8,436 bases of DNA from Chloroflexia bacterium (GTDB taxonomy: Bacteria; Chloroflexota; Chloroflexia; Thermobaculales; Thermobaculaceae). The notes under the pieces were generated by a model, which had not been told where the DNA came from, did not search any database, and worked only from the letters and a program-made list of their open reading frames with translations. Made by a program: the position numbers and the translations under genes. The stretch covers positions 1-8,436 of the forward strand of contig JACDAU010000328.1 of the NCBI GenBank assembly GCA_013695265.1, in the 5' to 3' direction. This document shows, in pieces, positions 6,304-8,436 of this stretch. The stretch's first letter is position 1; each line of letters begins with the position of its first letter.

Positions 6304-7113
6304 TTAGTTGGTGATGTGCGGAGCCAACTCAGGGTCAGCACGAATCTCATGATTAAGTATTACGTCGCACATATGCTTCAACACTGGCAGTGCCCGACTG
6401 CAGACCGCCAAGTCCTCGAACTCGTCGGCTACAAGGCTTTCGCCCTCGGGATCGAGGTGTGCAACCGCGTTGCGAAGCGTGGACCGCAGTCTATCCCGTA
6501 TTCTCGTGAACCTCAGGCCTAAGTAAGGCTCAAATGGCTCACGATCGTCGTCACCGATGCGTATCGCTTGGATATTCCTCTCCATTCGCTCGCCCGGATC
6601 GTGAATTGGTCGACCAGCATCCCTGTCTGACTGCAAGCGTTGCACCCGTATCTTGTACAGTCCCTCCAACGTATTGAAGAAACAGATGACTTTGTAGAAA
6701 GAGTTGCTCGAATTCTGTGCCTCGCGGTAAGCGGACAGAACCTTCCTGAACTTGGGGATGGAAACTAGATCAGCATTGAGGTTGAACTCCTTGGCCCGTC
6801 CTAGTGCATTGAAAACCCACTTCCGACTCTCCGTGCGCTCCTCAGTCACCCTGTAACCCTTGATGTCGATGGCCACGGTGTATGCAAAGCTCCACCAGCT
6901 GAGCAGGAAGGCCAGCGCATCATGCGACTTGCGTTCCGCATCCAGAAAACTCTCTGCCTCGACTGTGATCTCGGCGAGCGCGAGGGCACCTTCATCTGTT
7001 AGCGTGTACCCAGATCTGTGCCACGTCAGGATTATTTTCGATGTCGATCCTAAGGTGCGTCCCGGGTTCCACATAGAGAAGCGACTCACCTGAGGCCATG
7101 AACTCGGAGTCAT
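6304..7113 (-). CDS. HEPN-like protein, C-terminal part of a frameshifted gene
   Basis: I do not recognise this as a named family. It is a mostly helical, charged segment. A helix-rich core includes WWSFAYTVAIDIKGYRVTEE, then AQNSSNSFYKVICFFNTLEGLYKIRVQ. Near the end LRNAVAHLD holds R-x4-H (RNAVAH, encoded at 6457-6474). That motif and its setting resemble HEPN domains, whose R-x4-H arginine and histidine catalyse RNA cleavage in many toxins and defence proteins; activity here is inference. The frame opens at an ATG at 7111-7113, but its first ~30 residues look like out-of-frame translation. The sensible protein begins near GYTLTDEGALALAE, about base 7010. Directly upstream, the other frame ends in DVAQIWVHANR. 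Joining the two by skipping one base gives a continuous protein of about 339 residues. So this is most likely the 3' part of one gene split by a +1 frameshift, or of a gene with a base error in the assembly. Translation from 7113 as a stand-alone gene is the less likely alternative. Confidence 0.6.
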   Translation of the reverse strand: MTPSSWPQVSRFSMWNPGRTLGSTSKIILTWHRSGYTLTDEGALALAEITVEAESFLDAERKSHDALAFLLSWWSFAYTVAIDIKGYRVTEERTESRKWVFNALGRAKEFNLNADLVSIPKFRKVLSAYREAQNSSNSFYKVICFFNTLEGLYKIRVQRLQSDRDAGRPIHDPGERMERNIQAIRIGDDDREPFEPYLGLRFTRIRDRLRSTLRNAVAHLDPEGESLVADEFEDLAVCSRALPVLKHMCDVILNHEIRADPELAPHITN

Positions 7114-7321
7114 TGAATCGGTCTGTGAACGTAGCCTTACCTGGAATACCGAGGATGAACTCGACTTTGTAGCTGCCGACCCCGCCCTCCGGGGGCTTCT
7201 GGATCGAGGCCCTTGGATCGCCCGCTGGGAAGTCTGGAACCATTGTCAGGCCGATTTGCTGGTTCACATTCGGTTGAGGAATACTAAAGCTCAGACCACT
7301 GTCCTGTTCGCTTGGACTCAC
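6992..7321 (-). CDS. N-terminal part of the frameshifted HEPN-like gene
   Basis: A 109-residue open frame with no recognised family. It has no signal peptide or membrane segment and looks beta-rich, with alternating hydrophobic stretches such as SYKVEFILGIPG, ESLLYVEPG and HLRIDIENNPDVAQIWV. The start is secure: GTG 7319-7321 has AAAGGAG (7328-7334) at a 6-nt spacing. The frame ends at TGA 6992-6994, just where the overlapping -strand frame becomes protein-like (TLTDEGALALAEITVEAE). A 122-base overlap between two separate genes is unusual, and the text of both frames joins smoothly around 6995-7010. It is therefore best read as the first third of a single two-domain protein: a beta-rich module followed by a helical HEPN-like module. 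The intact start signals suggest the break is recent, or is a sequencing error. Confidence 0.58.
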   Translation of the reverse strand: MSPSEQDSGLSFSIPQPNVNQQIGLTMVPDFPAGDPRASIQKPPEGGVGSYKVEFILGIPGKATFTDRFNDSEFMASGESLLYVEPGTHLRIDIENNPDVAQIWVHANR

Positions 7322-7487
7322 AAGCTACTCCTTTGCCCTAACGAGTACAGCTTACCACGCAGGACGTCAGCAATGGAGCAACACGACTGTTTCCTGGATC
7401 CTTGTTAGCGCGAACCATTGTGGGAGTTCCTAGTTCAGGGCAGGATACCTGTCAATATTACCGTCGGATGTTTGGGTGGGACGTTGA

Positions 7488-7907
7488 ATGTACAAGACGA
7501 TCCTCACGACGAACACCACCTGTGCGCTGACTACGGCGATGGTCGCTCGGCTGGTCAGCGTGCTGGGCGCACCCCTGCCCGAGGATCCTGCACTGCGCAC
7601 CTTTCCGACACCGGAGATAGTTGCGGCGAACGAGGCGGCGCTGATCGCGAACGTGCGGCTGGGGTACCGCAGCGCCTACGTGCTGTCGCTTGCGCGGAGC
7701 ATCACCGACGGCACCCTCGATCTCGAAGCGCTACGGGTTTCGCTGCTCCCCACGCCGGACTTGCGCCGCGAACTGCTGAGGCTGCTGGGTGTCGGGCCGT
7801 ACGCCGCCGCCACGCTGCTGATGATCCTGCAACGATACGATGAACTGGCGATCGACACCTCACTTCGGGCCCATGTGCGGCGCACGCACGCGCAAGCTCC
7901 GGTGTGA
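7488..7907 (+). pseudogene. Broken second copy of the HhH-GPD DNA glycosylase gene
   Basis: From KTILTTNTT (about base 7494) to AHVRR (ending 7883) this frame matches residues about 127-257 of the intact glycosylase at 5390-6262. By hand count about 83 of 131 positions are identical (roughly 63%), with one single-residue gap. The N-terminal ~125 residues and the C-terminal ~33 are missing. In frame, a TGA directly precedes the apparent ATG, so that start is probably accidental. Two conserved residues have changed: Trp136 is Cys (TGG to TGT) and the HhH proline of LPGVG is Leu (LLGVG). The catalytic-type aspartate in AIDT is kept. The last residues (THAQAPV) are read from the transposase remnant on the other strand. 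The copy is too diverged for a recent tandem duplication; an old paralogue or a transferred copy later damaged is more likely. It is not expected to be functional. Confidence 0.85.
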
Positions 7908-8214
7908 CGTTGCCGCCGCCGAGCGCAGCGAACCACGCTTCCCCAGGGCGGAAGCGTCGCCGACAGCCGCCGCAGCGCACTCTTCTGGGACACAGCGTTA
8001 CACGACCGAACACCGTCAGCGCCACCCGCTCGTCGGTCCCCTCCCTGCGCAACGCCTGACAACCGCAGTGTGGGCACGCCGTCACGCCGTCCTCGGACGC
8101 CCGCATCGCTGCCACCAGCGCCTGCCGACCCGCTTCCAGAACCAGCCGTTCCACCCCCTCGACTTCCCCGCCGCCCTCCGGCAGCTCCAGCACCAGTGGT
8201 ATCATGATCCGCAC
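7882..8214 (-). pseudogene. N-terminal fragment of an ISKra4-like transposase
   Basis: The first ~111 residues of a transposase survive. They begin with RIMIPLVLELPEG and a helical segment, followed by a zinc-ribbon: CPHC at 47-50 and CGGC at 81-84, with RVALTVFGRVTL between them. FRPGEAWFAALGGGNVTPELARACA then follows. This order is the N-terminal pattern of ISKra4-family transposases as I recall it; no search confirms it. The start is GTG 8212-8214, with AGGAGGG (8221-8227) 6 nt upstream. The catalytic region, which should follow residue ~111, is absent: at about base 7882 the sequence switches to the glycosylase remnant in opposite orientation. The frame stays open to 7702 only by chance, with low-complexity arginine-rich text. 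The element cannot transpose by itself. Confidence 0.68.
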
Positions 8215-8253
8215 GGGAGTCCCTCCTATCTGCTGTCCAGTTCGCACCAGACA

Positions 8254-8310
8254 CAGTAGCGGCCTCCCGTCTCTTACCTCAACCCCCCATTCCTTGTAGA
8301 ACCGCTACTG
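8254..8310. repeat. 9-bp inverted repeat upstream of the transposase fragment
   Basis: CAGTAGCGG (8254-8262) and CCGCTACTG (8302-8310) are exact reverse complements separated by 39 nt that are pyrimidine-rich on the plus strand. The pair lies 40-96 nt upstream of the transposase start, where the IS end should be. It may be part of the element's terminal region or a hairpin in the leader. No matching far end remains to test it. Confidence 0.4.
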
Positions 8311-8312
8311 GT

Positions 8313-8343
8313 TTGACCGATAGTCGATGGCACACGTTATAAT
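8313..8343 (+). promoter_or_regulatory. Promoter-like pair pointing out of the right edge
   Basis: TTGACC (8313-8318) and a perfect TATAAT (8338-8343) on the plus strand, with a 19-bp spacer that is longer than the ideal 17. Transcription would begin near 8350, exactly at the first of three stem-loops. No gene start with a good ribosome binding site is visible downstream before the window ends. Confidence 0.4.
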
Positions 8344-8348
8344 AGACC

Positions 8349-8409
8349 GCTCGGAACTCACGAGCACTTACAGGCAAGCCGCTCGACCGGGCGGTGATGC
8401 TCCTGGAGC
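8349..8409 (+). other. Three consecutive stem-loops after a promoter-like sequence, candidate structured leader or small RNA
   Basis: Stem 1 is GCTCG/CGAGC (8349-8353, 8361-8365) with a 7-nt loop. Stem 2 is GCCGCTC/GGGCGGT (8378-8384, 8389-8395), seven pairs counting two G-U, closed by the tetraloop GACC. Stem 3 is GCTCC/GGAGC (8399-8403, 8405-8409), which in RNA would need its inner pairs open. They follow the predicted start near 8350 directly. No RNA family is recognised. A leader of a gene beyond the edge or an IS end are alternatives. Confidence 0.25.
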
Positions 8410-8436
8410 CGGAAGGGACTGACTGCAGGGAGGCCC

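Noticed and set aside
7418..7843. Plus-strand frame overlapping the glycosylase remnant
   Set aside because: The glycosylase similarity is in another frame; this one is Arg/Gly/Ala-rich readthrough.
8279..8436. Minus-strand frame open from the right edge to a TGA at 8279-8281 (about 51 codons)
   Set aside because: It could be the tail of a gene beyond the edge, but the text matches no family I recognise and it runs through the promoter-like and stem-loop region, so it is not called.
1..8436. CRISPR array, tRNA or rRNA genes, or a tandem repeat array
   Set aside because: No regularly spaced repeats and no conserved RNA gene sequence were seen on either strand.

Overview
The window is a GC-rich bacterial chromosomal segment. 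GTG and TTG start codons are common and Shine-Dalgarno sites are strong. An F420-type luciferase-like oxidoreductase, an M50 protease beside scpA, and an ISKra4-like transposase fragment together suggest Chloroflexota (a Thermomicrobia/Sphaerobacter-like lineage). That placement is inference from gene content and protein style, not from a marker gene.

Left part (1-2040), all minus strand: a compact operon reads from right to left. It holds a polytopic site-2 (M50) metalloprotease with a TTG start, then an HD-domain hydrolase 3 nt downstream. After a 144-bp gap carrying a perfect 20-bp palindrome comes scpA, whose C-terminus runs off the left edge. ScpA is the kleisin subunit of the SMC condensin complex.

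Middle part (2233-5244), minus strand: a single LLM-class flavin/F420 oxidoreductase follows in the reading direction of a dppD-dppF pair, the two ATPases of a peptide/nickel-type ABC importer. The pair starts from a recognisable promoter at 5216-5244, and the two genes abut with no spacer. The permease and binding-protein genes are not in the window, so the ATPases must work with subunits encoded elsewhere.

Right part (5390-8436), mosaic: an intact HhH-GPD DNA glycosylase (plus strand) converges through a small stem-loop on a minus-strand gene. That gene encodes a beta-rich N-terminal region and a HEPN-like C-terminal region with an R-x4-H motif, and it is split by a +1 frameshift. Beyond it lies a broken second copy of the glycosylase gene, about 63% identical to the intact one by hand count. 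It lacks both ends and is fused near 7882 to the N-terminal third of a reverse-oriented transposase. The last ~125 bases hold a promoter-like pair and three consecutive stem-loops that no gene explains. This end looks like an accessory region shaped by insertion and deletion.

The clearest oddities are the frameshifted HEPN-like gene, the decayed glycosylase paralogue with its chimeric IS junction, and the structured right edge. I do not see a convincing complete new system. All identifications come from reading motifs by eye; no database search was possible.
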